Origin: Hevea brasiliensis
Lineage: Eukaryota; Streptophyta; Magnoliopsida; Malpighiales; Euphorbiaceae
Assembly: GCF_030052815.1 (NCBI RefSeq)
Contig: NC_079496.1
Coordinates: 4,588,001 to 4,652,000 of the forward strand
Direction of reading: 5' to 3'
DNA length: 64,000 nt
Position numbers and translations under genes: made by a program. The notes under the pieces were generated by a model. That model saw nothing but the letters and a program-made list of their open reading frames with translations, was not told the origin of the DNA and did no database searches. Positions 11,593 to 24,640 of the stretch are shown here, piece by piece. Every line of letters begins with the position of its first letter. Position 1 is the first letter of the stretch.

Positions 11593-13509
11593 ATTTTTTT
11601 TTTAAATATAGTGATTCAATTGATATGAAAAATGATGAAGGAAAGCAAATTTTCATGTTAAGATTTAGCAAAAATTTTTCCAACTCCTAAGCTTTTTCCT
11701 TTTTTTTTTTTTTTTTTAAGTCAAAGAGAATACAAAGAACTGTTTGAGAAGTATATTTTTATTTAAAAATTATATGTTACTAAAATTTTTTATAAAAATA
11801 GAATATTTGATTTTCCTATCTAAGCTCCTTTATGAATATGAAATTTATATAAATCAAATGAATGTTATTTGTTTAAGTAATTAATTTAAAATATATAATT
11901 TATTAGTTAATTATCATTATTTTTAATTAACTTATATAAACTAATTAACAAAAAGTATTAGTAGATAAAGAATATTAATTAATTGTTATATTACGTGGTA
12001 AATGTTATTAATTAATTGATATGTAAATAATGATATAAAGATAATGATTATTTAAAATTAATTTGAATCTGTTTATTATTTTAATTTGTAAAATTTAGAT
12101 TAGAAAAATATTAATTTGATAATATGCACATATGAACTAATTAAAAAATATAAATAATCTATTATTTATTAAATTTTAAAATTTAATAAAATTTATTAAC
12201 ACAAAAAAATAATTTCATTTATCACTTTATTTAGATATTGAATATAATACTTGTTAAATTGTCCCTCTTTTCATTTGCTGATTTCAGTAATTTAATTATT
12301 TTTTTATATAATTACATTTTTAATTATTTTTTTTTTCAAAACCCTAATATTTATATTTTATAAACTGTTGGTCAAATCTCATATGTTTGTATAAATAAAT
12401 ATATATTGTGCTTTAAAAAATAGATATTATTGTAAAAGATTTGGAGTTTAAAATTATTTAATGTTTATAAACTATAAAGATTATAATAAATTTTTATTCA
12501 TAATTTAAAAAATAATATATTAATAAACTTATTTATTCATCTATGCTTAAATAAAATTACAATTAATTAAAAATTTTATTATTAATAAAATTTTATAAAA
12601 TAATTATAAAATATAAAATAAAAATATATAAATTTATATTATTAAAATAAAATAATAAATAATTTGTACAACACATGACTAATTATTTATTTTAAAAGCT
12701 AAAGTTTTTCTACAGAAAAAGATAAAGAAAGGAAAAAAGTGTAAGATTAAATATTTGGTGAAGGTGATTTTTAAATTAAAATTGAGTGTGGTATTGGTGT
12801 TATACGGATTATTATTATTATAACATTTATTTTATAAATAATTATTATTAAATGTATTACTGAGATATAAATCAAGTAAATAAAGAAAATCATAATGTGT
12901 CTCTAAGATTGTCTAAAAAAATAACTTTATTTTAATTTATAAAATTAATTAAAAAAATTTACAATCATAAATATTAATAAGTAATAATAAAAATATTTAT
13001 ATTTTATATAAATAATTAAAAAGTACATAACAATAAAATTCATAAAATATATATTTTTTTCAATTTCATGTCTTTTCATATGAAAATAAAATATATTTTT
13101 CTTTTTTTAAAAAAAATTCACATATCTAAATAACAAAAGAGAAAATAATTTTTTCTTTTATATATTTATTTATTTTTCTTTGCTATTTTCCTTCCCCGTA
13201 ATATTTCCGAACAGAGGCGGAAGGACAAATCGGTCAATCCAAGAGTCTAATGACGCATCCAAATTGCTCCGAGGTCACCTCTCTGATTTATCCTCTGTTC
13301 TAAACCTTCGTCTCCAAGCTCCCTTTCTCTATTTCCTTCATCACGAGCAGAACTCCGTTTCCATTTTCATTCTCTCCCGAAAGCCGAACAGATCCAAAAC
13401 CGTAACTCTTTCTATCTTTCTCTGTAATGCTGGTTAAGATCTCCTGAATCGGTCTCTGAGCACAGTTGACCCGCGCACTGAACCAACGAGTCAAGCGCTT
13501 CGAATTCCA

Positions 13510-16500
13510 ATGGGAGCAGTGCCTTCAACGCCGCGACGGGGCAGCGCACGCCCACAAGACACGGCGGAGTATTTAATTGGTTCATTTGTCGGCGAAAAAT
13601 CTTTCCCGCTTGCCTCAGATTTCTGGCAGAAACTTCTGGAACTCCCTCTCAATCTCCGTTGGCCCACCGACCGCGTCCAGGAAGCCTGCCAGCGCTTTGG
13701 TCAGTTCTCCTTTAAATATTTCTTCTGATCATCAATGAAACTATGGAATTGTTGTAGTTCAATTTCGCATTAAACTGTTAACTATTGCATATATGCCATT
13801 TCATGAAGTTTTTGGTGGTTTTGGGCGTTTCCATTGTGTTTAGTGAGCCATTTCTGATCAATTAGTTAAGTCCATGTACGAGAAACTAATTTATAGTAAT
13901 ATCTCGTAACGTGTTTGGAGAGCCACATTGTTGCCCTCCAGTTGCGGTTTAGGAATTTTAGCTCCCCTTCTCAATTTCATACTGTTCGCTCATTTGGTGA
14001 TTTGAGTTGAGTAGTAATTAAGTACTTTCGCTTGTTAATTATGGTTATTGATTGAGCTGCCCAACTTGGTCATCTTTTCACTTTTGAGTAGTAGTTAAGT
14101 CATTAAGTTTTAGCTTAATTTTTACTCCCAATATATATTCAATAACTTTAAACCCCAACATCACGACACATTGTGATGAACTGCACTGTTATACTTGCCT
14201 ACTGAATACGTAACACTAATAAAACATGGACTAACTATGGTTATTTAGTTTAATTATTTTCATTATGGTTCACTTCGTGATAGTCATTCTATTGGATTTG
14301 CAATGGTAGGATTGTGTTTTTTTGAACTTTGTTAGTTTTAACCTCATTGCTGCTTTTATATGATTCTTCACCTGCTTATTTTCTTTTTCTTTTTTTTTTT
14401 GCACACAAATTTAACCTTTTCTATGTTGCTTTGCATAATTCACTGTGCAGCACAAAACAACTGTTATACTAGGCATCTTGCAAAGATTTTGATTCACCTA
14501 ACGCAATGTTTGCAAGAGTCCATTTCAACTTCTGGTGCACCATCCCCAGTTTATACGAAGGCCATCAACGCAGTGTACATTTCATCTGTTTTCTTGAAGT
14601 ACTTAATTGAAAATGCCCAAAGCAACAACATTGAGGACGTGTGTCTGTCATTGGATGAAAGCGAACCAGTACCAGATGGTTTCATAAGAGGTATTTCGCA
14701 TGTAATATATGGTTTATTTGTTGCCCTTCTTACGTGCATCCTTACCTAGTCACCAGTAAAGAAATCTAAGGCTATTATCTCATGCTGGTTCTGCCAAAGT
14801 TGGGGATCCTGGGATTGTTGATCTACATGGACTCCTATCCTCCAGCACTCTTGATGCTTCTAAGAATGATTTACTTGTGATAAAATGCTCCTTTTTTTTA
14901 TTTATTCCTTTTGGATGTTGGGGAGCTTGGATGTTGATGATTGGGTGTAAGATTTTTCAAGCATAGCATAGGCAATCATCTAGGATTTGGCCTAGATTTC
15001 TGCCTGTATTTTTGTTGGGAACAGTCTAGTTTGGACACATTCAAGTTTTTGTTTGATGGCTAAGCTTTATGATATATATGTCTGAACTCTGAAGTTTGGG
15101 TTTTATTTGTGCAGATATAAACATTGAGAATCTTGTCATGCATAGTGTGCTTAGCTTTATTGGTTCTGTAGATGTAAGGTATAGCATGGATTTTTTCCTC
15201 CATTTTCACTCTGTAAGATTGAAGTCGTTTGTCATCCTAAATTGTGTTATTTTTGTCACAAGTACGAACACATACCTCCTACATCAGGAGTTGCTTAGCT
15301 TCATGCTTATTGCAATGTCATCCCAACTTCTTTATGGTCCATCCCCAGGACCAACAGATATGAATCTTTTTATTGATGCAGCAATGGCTCAGGTTAGCTG
15401 GTGAACTTTGCCTTATCTGTTGTTCTGAAGTCTCCATCCCTTGGAAAACTTATTTTTAGCAAAATTTATAATTTCCAGGAAAGTTCTTTGGTGAGTTTTG
15501 TTGTTCGCAGACTGCTACTCAATTATATAATGCGGCCTCGCATTCCATTGAACAGTACATCTTATCCTGTATTTTCTGAAGGGAGTCAGCCAGGAGTTTT
15601 GCAAAGAGTTGGTTCTGCAGCTGGTATGTTGACTCTGGTGGCTTGCTTGTTCAAATTGTCTAGTTCAACATTACAAAGCTTATACTTGTCATTTTACATA
15701 TGGAAAAAAAGGTTTTGAGCTAGATGGTGCTGTTGTTTGGAATTGTCGAATGGTTAATTTCTTTTTGAATTTCAATTGATATTTGCACTACCTGACTGAT
15801 TTTTAGTTTGGTTCATATTTATCAATATGACTCTTTGACAGTGAGGATTGGTTGAGTTGAGTTGTATCTATGTAGCTAAGTTGAGCTAGATATGAATGTC
15901 ATGTAATTTGATTCTTGAGCTGAAGTTGAGCTTATTTCTTTCCTAACTTTTTCCCTATGTCATTCCTATTCTGTTACTTTCTTTCATGCACTATGTAGAT
16001 GCTTCTGAGTTCCAATATATACTATTTTTGAATTTTGGGCGAAATTGTCAACTTCTTTGCTGGGTAGATGGTTCCATTGACCTTGTATGTTTGACTTGCA
16101 GCTACTTTTGTGTTACTGCCATTCAATTATTTGGTCAGTTCAAATGTTGAAGGCATAAGAAATCCATTGGCCGACTGCAGTCTTCATGTCTTGCTTATAC
16201 TTAATTATTATCATAAATGCATTGTGGGTGATGAGCCTGTAACGGACAGAAGTGATGATAGTGCTGCTTCAGAATCTCTTCCCAAAGTAAATACATATTT
16301 CTCTGACAATCCTTACTGCAAAGCATTAGAAAGTGCAAGGGATATTGAACGTGAGATCCTCTTCTCTCTCTCACTAAATTTTTTCTTTTGGAACTTTTGT
16401 TGGCATGCAATATTTTTTTGTATTAAAGAACCCTTTCTGCAGTTGATCTATATTTTTTTATATTAAAGTACCCTTTTTGCAGTTGATCGTGTAGATATTG

Positions 16501-19500
16501 AGGGGAATGCACACAATGGGTCACTTGTGAGATTACCATTTGCATCTCTATTTGATACTCTTGGCATGTAAGTGTCATCTTCTTCTCTGCCCTCTACATC
16601 AGTACTTTGTATAGTTTGAGTTTTAGCATGCTAGAATATATGCTTTTCTATATCTTCATGGATCCTGGTTTAAGTTGCATCTATGCTCCTTAGGAGGGAT
16701 TAGAAGAAGTAAGTCAATTTATACTAGCCGTTCTACTGCTATGTAGTTCCTGTTTTCATTGGTGAAATATAAGGGAGGAATTCGAAGTAAGTTTAATCAT
16801 ACTAGCTGTGTCTACTGCTATGTAGTTCCTTTTTTCATTGGTGACACAGAGAGAAAGAGATAAGAAGTAGAAAAAGCAAGTTAATTAACATTTACCTGCT
16901 TCTACTACTATATAGTTCCATTTTTATTAGTTTCCTAACTACTAAACTTGTTTCTTATTCTTATTTTTGTTGGTTGCCTCATAACAATGCAGCTCTGTTG
17001 TCTCTGTCTCTCAGAATATTGCATAAAAGTTTTTCCTATGCAGGTGCTTGGGTGATGAAACTGCTGCCCTATTACTTTACACGTTGGTGCATGGAAACTC
17101 TGATTTTTTGGAGTATGTTTTTGTGCGAACTGATTTGGATACATTGGTATGAAATATCAACTTGATATTTCTGTTATTTTCCTTTCTTTTTCTCAAACCT
17201 TCAAATTTGGATTAGCATGGAAAAGGATACCTCTTTGGGAGGAGGCTTTTGAAGGAAGCTTAGTTAACTGAGGTTTTGTTTGATAAGTAAATTTTAATAT
17301 GCAACTAACTATTGATATCAACAAAATTCTTATATTTGTTGATTTTATGGCTTGTCTTAATTATTTATGTGATGGCTTTACTGAAGTACAGCCTAATAAT
17401 GACCTTTTTCTGTGGAATGAAACCTACAGCTGATGCCCATTCTAGAGACGCTATACAATGCTTCAAAGAGAACATCAAATCATATATACATCTTGTTGAT
17501 TATACTTCTTATACTGAGTCAAGATTCTTCTTTTAATGCAAGCATACACAAGATGGTAAGAATAAACTCAATTGGTCAATGTTTGACCTTATTTTTAAGG
17601 ATTATATTATTTTCTTTACTCTTTTTTATCAATTCCTCCAGATATTGCCTAGTGTTCCATGGTATCAAGAGCATCTTCTTCATCAAACATCTCTTGGTTC
17701 CCTAATGGTCATAATTCTTATAAGGACTGTGAAGTATAACCTATCTAAGCTGAAGGTATGACTTAAATTATTTAGCATTTCCAAGTTTTGTGGTAATCCC
17801 TCTCAAAATCATCTTTATTGAGTGCTATAATATTGAAAGATGATATTAATTTACCACAAAAAACGCTTCTATTGGTATATTTGTTAAACATTTAATGCGT
17901 TCATATTCCCTTCCATGGTTTTAGTAGCGGTATTCTTTTTAATCATGGGTTCATTGTCTGGTTCAATGTTGATAGTTTTCAGTTGCACTGTGTGATGGCA
18001 TGGAGCCTTTAGAACAGTTATGTCATGCAATCATACTGAAGTTCAGGGCTGTATTGAAACAGTCCCTCCTAGGACCATTTTGCTTGGTGTTTGGGACGAA
18101 CATGGGGTTAGCGACATCATTTCTTTTCTTTTACTTTGTGGTGCACCCCTTGAGCACATTACGTTAGAGGATAGAAAGAAAAAAAGGGGTAGACCTAAAT
18201 TGACTTGGAGGAGAGTAGTACAACATGACTTAGAAGCATTACACATTTCTGAGGATTTAACCCAAAATCGTTTAGAGTGAAGCAAGCGAATCCATATAGC
18301 CGACTCCAAATTTTTTGGATAAATGCTTAGTTGAGTCGAGTTTGTGGTGCACCCCTTGGTTAAAAGTTAGAATATAGCTTGTCTCCTTTGCACTAACCAA
18401 AACAATGTCTTCTCTTTGGTATTTTTCACTCAATTAGCATTTTTTAAGCGAGAAATAAAACTTATATGAAATATTAAGAAATAGGAATGCCTTGAAAAAA
18501 TTTAATGTTGGTGCACCGAGTTGTCTGTTATGGAGAAAGGACAGTTTTGTTCATGTCGTAACCTAGTTTATTGTCATATTGTATTGCAAGGGTTAGTAAA
18601 ATGTTCAAAAGGTGAGTATTTTTGAAAAGCAACAAATTGCTGGGGAAAAGGAGTCCATAGAAGTTTTTAGGAGAAGAGGAGGAGGGGGAGATTTGTGTGG
18701 GATGAAGGTGGGGAGAGAGGGGGATGTGGTTTTCCCACTTGTATGGGTGAACACAGAGCCCTGCTGCTTCTGTGTAATGCGAAGAAGGATCAAAGTATCT
18801 AGCCTAACTATTGTTAATGGACCATTTTTCTCACATGGGATCCATTCAGATGTTTATCATGTTAATGATGGCAACTTATATTTCGTCATGGTGGATGTTG
18901 ATTATTTTCTTATATAAGAAGTACGTATATTACTGTAAATGTTGATAGGTATAATCTAAAAATTTCCCTCACAGCCCTTGAAAATTTTAAATTTGTGACA
19001 GGATCTCTATCTCCATACAACTTGTCTAGCGACTTTGGCTAACATGGCTCCACATGTCCACCGTTTGAGCGCATATGCATCACAAAGACTCGTTAGCCTT
19101 TTCTACATGCTTTCTCGCAAGTATGTCACTTCTGTTTGGCTTCTTCTTTTTATGTACTTTTATCAATCATGATGATTTTATCACTCTGTTGTTGATTTTC
19201 ATTTTCTGATGTCCTTGCATATCCTTTTACTGTTTCTTTTAATGTGATGTTGCATTTTCAGGTACAACAAACTTGCAGAGAGGATAGATGATAAAATAGG
19301 AAAGAGTGGCTCAGTTGAACAAGGCAGCTTTGCTGAAGATTTGGTAACCATTTTGGTCTTTTTATATGATTTGGCATTAGCACAGTAGTTAAATTATGCT
19401 ACTTATACATACCCTTGTGTTCTTTTCTATTAGATTAACTGGATTGTTTTTGTCAGTCTGCTGAGTTGCATATTTACACCGACTTCCTGAGAATTGTCCT

Positions 19501-21590
19501 CGAAATACTAAATGCAATTTTGACTTATGCCCTGCCACGCAATCCTGAGGTATCATTTCATGGGTAGATTCAGCATTGATTATGTTTGTTTTCCTCAATC
19601 ACGTGAAATATTGTTATGAACATTTCCCATTTTATGTTTTGTGGCAGGTTGTATACGCTATAATGCACAGGCAGGAGGTTTTTCAGCCATTCAAGAATCA
19701 TCCACGCTTCAATGAATTGATTGAAAATATTTACATGGTATATCCATTTTTTTCCTAAATAAAACTTGTTGCATCTCCTTTTCTAATGGAATTGTTCAGG
19801 CACAACAGTTGGTGGTATTGTTATACCTAATTTATTAGGCTTTTCAATACCTAATTAGTGCTATTTGTGTCTGATTTTCTTTTGAATTATCTATGACACT
19901 TGTTACCTTTACAGGTTTTAGATTTTTTCAATAGTCGCGTGGATGCACATGCAGAAGATGGGGAATGGTCAGTAGAGAAAGTCCTCCAGCTTGTAATTAT
20001 TAATTGTCGGTCATGGCGAGGTGAAGGAATGAAGGTGAGAGCAAATCATTTTGGAAATTAGCAGTCGTTCATAACTTCAGAATTTGGATGTATTATCTTT
20101 AGGAATTACTTTTGCCATTTTATAAAATTTTGATTATTTTATCTGGACAGATGTTTACTCAGTTACATTTTTCCTACGAACAAGAGAGTCATCCAGAGGA
20201 ATTCTTCACTCCGTATATTTGGCGGCTGGCTTTGACCCACTGGTATTTTCCTTGCTTCTCCTTGACTTCCTATTTTGCCTTCCACCCCTGTGGGGGCACC
20301 CTAACCAAAAGTAGAAAATAATAGAGTAGAAAGGAGAAAACAAGATTCAGATATTTTGTGTGATTATGAGTCGGTCGCTATCTTTTTATTAACTGTGGCC
20401 TGCCTGTTTCCCTATTTGCTTATTTGCTATCGTTGCAATTATTGTTTTGCATAATATGTATGGTTCCTTATACATCACTAATGCTCTTTTTTTGCTGTGC
20501 GCTTGTTCTTCAGTGGACTCAGCTTTAATCCCAGTGCCATAAATTTGTTTCCTGTTGACTTGTCAGTAGAAGTAAGTATCAAAATATGCCTTATCATCTG
20601 TAGAAGTACTTCATAAGCAAGGAAACTTAAAATAATAAAAATCTGAGAGTACATTTGGATAAATGTGAATTTGAAATGATTGTGAATTTGAATTTGTGTT
20701 TCAAGTAAAAAAAAAATGCTCCAGTTAGACAAGTAGAGCACATTAGGCTAGAGGATAGAAAGAAAAAAAAGGGGTAGACCTAAATTGACTTGGAGGAGAG
20801 TAGTACAGCATGACTTAGAAGCATTACACATTTCTGAGGATTTAACTCAAAATCGTTCAGAGTGGAAAAAGCGAATCCATATAGCCGACCCCAAATTTTT
20901 GGGATAAAGGCTTAGTTGAGTTGAGTTGAGTTGAGTTGAGTTTCAAGTAAAAAAAATCATAAAATTAAGTTTTTAACATAAGTTCAAATTCAAATACTTT
21001 ACCATTTGAAATCAATATCTATCCAAATGAGCCCAAGAATTTTAACTGATTAACAAATGCAGAAAAATTGTTTAGCAGCATTATGCAATGAATTAAGTTT
21101 TCATAAGCAACTAATGAAATATGGGTTGCCAGAAGACTAGAGCTGCCTTCCTTAGCATAGGCCGGCAGAAACGAGGAAGTTTGTGTGTGCTGAGACATCT
21201 GTTTATTATAGGAAAATGGGTGTAGCTGGGGTTGCATGTAGAGGAATTAGAATTCAGGGCTGGTTGATATATTCTACGAGTAAGACAACAAGGAATGCAA
21301 GCTATTATGCGAGTGCTCTTGTTGGTTCCAATAGAACTATCATTATTTTTATTATTATTAGTTCAGCTCTTGGGGAATGGCCCAGTTGTTTTCCCAACCT
21401 GGAATTTCCTCTAAGTGTACCGACTAAGCAAACTTCTGTAATTTTGGTCTCTCTTCCTTCTTGTCACATGTATGGGTTTTATTTCTTTACAGTGACGGTT
21501 ATTTTGGTGCAGAAACTTAATGGTTACGGAGGGGATGCTGACAAGCATCAAAATGGGGAGTTGGATCAGAATGAGCAGCTGGAGGTGTAG
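13510..21590 (+). CDS. DYM: dymeclin family protein
   Basis: Eighteen exons: 13510-13699, 14451-14690, 15115-15178, 15263-15392, 15479-15623, 16102-16350, 16483-16567, 17044-17146, 17430-17555, 17642-17755, 19002-19120, 19262-19343, 19457-19549, 19648-19737, 19915-20034, 20151-20242, 20514-20571, 21513-21590. They total 2178 bases, an uninterrupted 725-residue protein. Recognisable dymeclin stretches include [38 protein letters not shown] and [18 protein letters not shown]. The protein starts Met-Gly (MGAVPSTPR), compatible with N-myristoylation, which is known for animal dymeclin. It is helical with many hydrophobic segments. In animals dymeclin is a peripheral Golgi protein involved in trafficking; the plant role is inferred from that. 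Intron 10 (1.25 kb) and intron 17 (0.94 kb) each contain an RTE LINE tail. All splice sites used are GT-AG. Confidence 0.95.
16690..16931 (+). repeat. three-copy imperfect tandem repeat in dymeclin intron 7
   Basis: A unit of about 80-88 bases occurs three times. Each copy contains a purine-rich part (GAAGTAAGT or similar) followed by CTACTGCTATGTAGTTCC and a TTTTCATTGGTGA-type end. The third copy is the most diverged (CTACTACTATATAGTTCC). It lies wholly within the intron. Confidence 0.7.
18135..18358 (+). mobile_element. 5'-truncated RTE-type LINE tail, copy 1, in dymeclin intron 10
   Basis: An 18-bp direct repeat, TTTGTGGTGCACCCCTTG, occurs at 18135-18152 and 18341-18358. The 188 bases between encode the end of a LINE reverse transcriptase ORF ([20 protein letters not shown]), then a stop, the family's ACTCCAAATTTTTTGGATAAA tail and a short TTGAG-type repeat. 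This layout (GRPK-TW motif, then a simple-repeat 3' end rather than poly(A)) fits plant RTE elements. It has the same orientation as the host gene. Confidence 0.88.
20699..20956 (+). mobile_element. 5'-truncated RTE-type LINE tail, copy 2, in dymeclin intron 17
   Basis: This is the same family and orientation as the copy at 18135. The sequence from about 20717 to 20940 again encodes [18 protein letters not shown] and ends in a longer (TTGAG)5 tail. It is flanked by a 16-bp repeat, TTTCAAGTAAAAAAAA, at 20699-20714 and 20941-20956. Its truncation point is about 20-25 bases further 5' than in copy 1, so the two are separate insertions rather than a duplication. Confidence 0.86.
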
Positions 21591-22189
21591 AGGGTGTGCA
21601 GTACAATGTTTCGAGCATAGATATTTTCATACATTTTTAACTTCTTGTAAATACGAGTAGTAGAAAAGTGTATTCGCCTCATTCTTTCATGTTCATATGC
21701 TTGGAAAACTGTAGAGGACTCTTTGCCATACATAAGTGATTGACAATACAATATAATGAATAAGAGAGTATGAGATTCCAGTTCACAGCGTATTTTTACG
21801 AGAGAGTAAATAGATTCTACATTTCTTTTGCTTAGGCAGGCACAGATTTTCTTTACCTTGTAGATTAAGCTGTCTCAGGTTCAACTTTAGTGGATGCAAA
21901 GCGAATGGAGGCAGGTATTCCTTGTGCTTGTATCTTTTAATGATTGTTGAGAAAATCAGCTTTTAGCTTTGCATTTCCGCTTCCTGCTGAGGCGATAGAT
22001 TCACAGTAAATATTTCTGGGTTTTAAATTAGTACTTCATATTCCGTCCGTGGATTCTTTCGGTTTTATCAAAAAAAAAAAAAAAAGAAAAATCTATGTAT
22101 CGGATGTATCTAGATCAGCTCAGGCTTTTACCATATAATTCTTTTTCCCGTGGATCGGATGTCAAGGACCACCGGCAGATCAAATTTGG
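21591..22189. other. dymeclin 3' region
   Basis: Presumed 3' UTR and short spacer. A poly(A) run sits at about 22071-22085. No gene was recognised. Confidence 0.4.
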
Positions 22190-22420
22190 TGGGTACCTCC
22201 ACCGGTAGGATTTGTCGAATGCAATATTGATGCAACGGTCTTGTCATGTTTCGACGAAAACGTCAGTTGGTGCGGTGGAGCGGACACAAGCGGTTCGCTT
22301 CTAGCTGGTTATTTAGGCTTCTACCGAGGGACCTTTCCTCCTAAACTTGATCAGGCGGTGGCTCTTCGTGATGCGTTAAGGTGGCTCCTCCATGCATTTC
22401 CTCACCGCGTGATAAGATAG
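22190..22420 (+). pseudogene. LINE RNase H-like domain fragment
   Basis: The plus strand reads WVPPPVGFVECNIDA, then a GYLGFYRGTFPPKLDQAVALRDALRWL segment, which matches the RNase H-like (RVT_3) domain found at the end of plant L1-type LINE ORFs and related proteins: the W-PP-G--K-N-DA opening and a P-A-A-A-L helix. It ends in a stop at 22418-22420 in the region where the catalytic ESD-type motif would follow. No intact ORF surrounds it. It is a relic with no function inferred. Confidence 0.7.
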
Positions 22421-22860
22421 CTGAATATATGTTAGTTATACTGTGTGGCAAGAGCATTTGAACTCAATGTCTTCTTAAGTTTTGTTATCTGGTCCTTGCT
22501 AGATTTTCTTCACTTAATATTTTAGATTCTAAGGTTTATCTGAGGAGTCTGATAATTGGATTAATTTAAACTTTCTATATTAAGTTTTTTCTAATTTTAT
22601 TAAGAAAATATTTATTTAAAAAAAAAACCTTTTGAGATATTTTTGAATTAAAATCAAATCATTCAATTTAAAAAAGAAAGGAAAATTAATTTTTTGTTTC
22701 AAGGTGTAGTGTAATTAATATACCTCTATTTTTAAAAATCAATGGTATAATTCCTAAGTTTTGATTAATTCAACACTTGAATCTCTGTCCAAATTTCTGT
22801 CAAGTTTCCGTTATTTAACTTTGGAATGACCAATATACCGTCATTGCTCCCATCCATTTT
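22421..22860. other. spacer between LINE relic and AKR array
   Basis: AT-rich with short A-runs. No gene was recognised. Confidence 0.4.
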
Positions 22861-22975
22861 CCTGGTATCCAAACAGGAAGTGGAATTCAATACATTATTT
22901 TCCAGGCTCAAGCAAATGGGATGAATGTTCAGCATAATTTGTGCTCAGCGGTGCAGATGCTGTGGGCTTTTGCAG

Positions 22976-23404
22976 TTATTTGGGTGGGGTATTTGCAAGT
23001 TTGTACACATAACTAGAGAACATTTCAAATTCTCTTTGGCCTCCTACTTCATCAATTGGCGCAGCATTTCGAATTTCTTTCAATTATAACAAGCAGGTTC
23101 TTTGTCACTGGGTTCAGAGCCCCGTATCTTTTGATGTAGATTCTGTGCGCAAACACACTGCTTTTTTGGAAAAATTCAGGATTGATTTGGAACTTGAAAT
23201 TAAAATATAAAATCAAAGGAAAAAAAAATGTACCTTCCCAATCATGATCTCATTGTCATAATTATCTCCATATGCATCAGATGTGTCAAAAAAGGTCATT
23301 CCTTTTGAAAAACCTTCCTTCATAATTTCACATCCAGCTTCATGTGAAAGTGGTGGATTATATATTCCTGATAGTCCACCACACCCAAAGCCCAGTCTAG
23401 AAAC
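22976..23404 (-). pseudogene. aldo-keto reductase fragment: exon 2 joined to the end of exon 7
   Basis: On the minus strand a 171-base exon 2 (23234-23404) is fully open and nearly identical in protein to exon 2 of the intact gene ([19 protein letters not shown], then FFDTSDAYGDN with the catalytic Asp and Tyr). It keeps its splice sites. Intron 2-like sequence follows, matching 25917-26061 of the intact gene, and then runs directly into the last part of exon 7 (22976-23083, ending at the same stop). Exons 3-6 and exon 1 are missing. Flanking similarity continues into the 3' UTR (about 22880) and intron 1 (about 23470). It is a tandem copy of the gene at 24641-27132 with an internal deletion, so the active-site Lys and His are gone. 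Confidence 0.85.
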
Positions 23405-23479
23405 CTGCAATCAACACCATTAGAAGGAAATCACCGATGACTAACCTCCATCCAAGTTAGTAAAAAGTGCAATGGCTTT

Positions 23480-24540
23480 TTGAGTCACCGACAGCCAGAT
23501 AGATCTTGTGTTGCTATAGATTTGGCGGTTTCCTATTTGATTTTGAAGGTTTATGTCCTCTCCATGGTAAAAGTTTTGTTATGTTGGATTGATGTGCTGT
23601 GACCATTATGTGAAGCTTATTTGTAGAGGCAGAACCTGCTAGATTGATCCATTCCTCCCATGAAATTTGTGGCTTTTGCTCTCTGTGTTCCTTCATTCAC
23701 AATTAATTTCTGAATTTCCAAGCAAGTATAGAAAATCCAAAGAGCTATTTAGCCACTCTTAATATCTTTATTTTGCTCATAATCCAATTATTTTAGATAA
23801 GATTTTATGCAACCCTCGAGCCATAGAAAAAAACGTGATTCCTTTCCTTGAATTTTCTTTTTCGCGGCAAAAAAGTAACTCTGCTGAAAATTTAAAGCAA
23901 TGATTTCTCCATTTGTCTACAAATTTCATTAATTAATTAAGAAGTTAATAGTAAAACTTGGTATTCATCATGTAAACATATTGTTATTTTTTGTAGCTTG
24001 AATTTTTTGGTATTTTACCAATATAAATATTGTAATATTCTGAGTTATGAGATATTCGAAAAATAAACTGGGATTAGGATTAGAGAGTTTTGATTGATTG
24101 TATATTGCTCTTTTTATCATAGTAGAACTTGTTTCTTTTGTCTTGCCTATGGATGTGGACTTTACCGTTGAACCACGTTAAATCCTGTGTTATTTTTCTT
24201 CTCTTTTGAATACTATGTAATTGTGCGATTTGTGTGTTTGTTTTAAATTTGCGTACTTATTATAACCCAGATATAGAATCTTTACACTATCAAAGAAAAT
24301 TATATTTTTATTTCGAAAGCTAGCAATTAGATATTTATAAATATTATTCATTAGTATAATAAATTTTAAATACAAATAAATATTTTTAGAATTATTTATT
24401 AATTATTTTGTTGTGGGTTTAGACTGCTTAAAAATCTACTGATGCTGAATGCTTCTTTTGCAAGGACATTGGAAGAGAAACTATAAGGAGTAAAGGATAC
24501 GAAACAAAGCGAGGGAACATGAACAGTGACAAATTTCAAA
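23480..24540. other. spacer in the AKR array
   Basis: No gene was recognised. AT-rich from about 23880 to 24420. The small minus-strand frames at 23514-23696 and 24190-24375 resemble no family I know. Confidence 0.4.
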
Positions 24541-24640
24541 TCATTAATCCCCAAATTCAACATTTATTTTCCAGGCTCAAGCAAATGGAGTGATCAGCAT
24601 AATTTGTGTTTAGCAGTACAGATGCTCTAGGTTTTTGCAG

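Larger units (their letters stand above)
9933..13179. other. gene-free AT-rich intergenic DNA
   Basis: There is no recognisable gene. A minus-strand open frame at 10236-10475 has balanced composition (see separate entry). From about 11700 to 13160 the DNA is extremely AT-rich, with poly(A)/poly(T) runs and no usable open frame. A (CT)n tract lies at about 11551-11590. Confidence 0.55.

Noticed and set aside
21183..21512. Using the whole 135-codon frame at 21183-21590 as the last dymeclin exon
   Set aside because: Only the part from 21513, after TTTGGTGCAG, continues the dymeclin frame. The earlier part is intronic.
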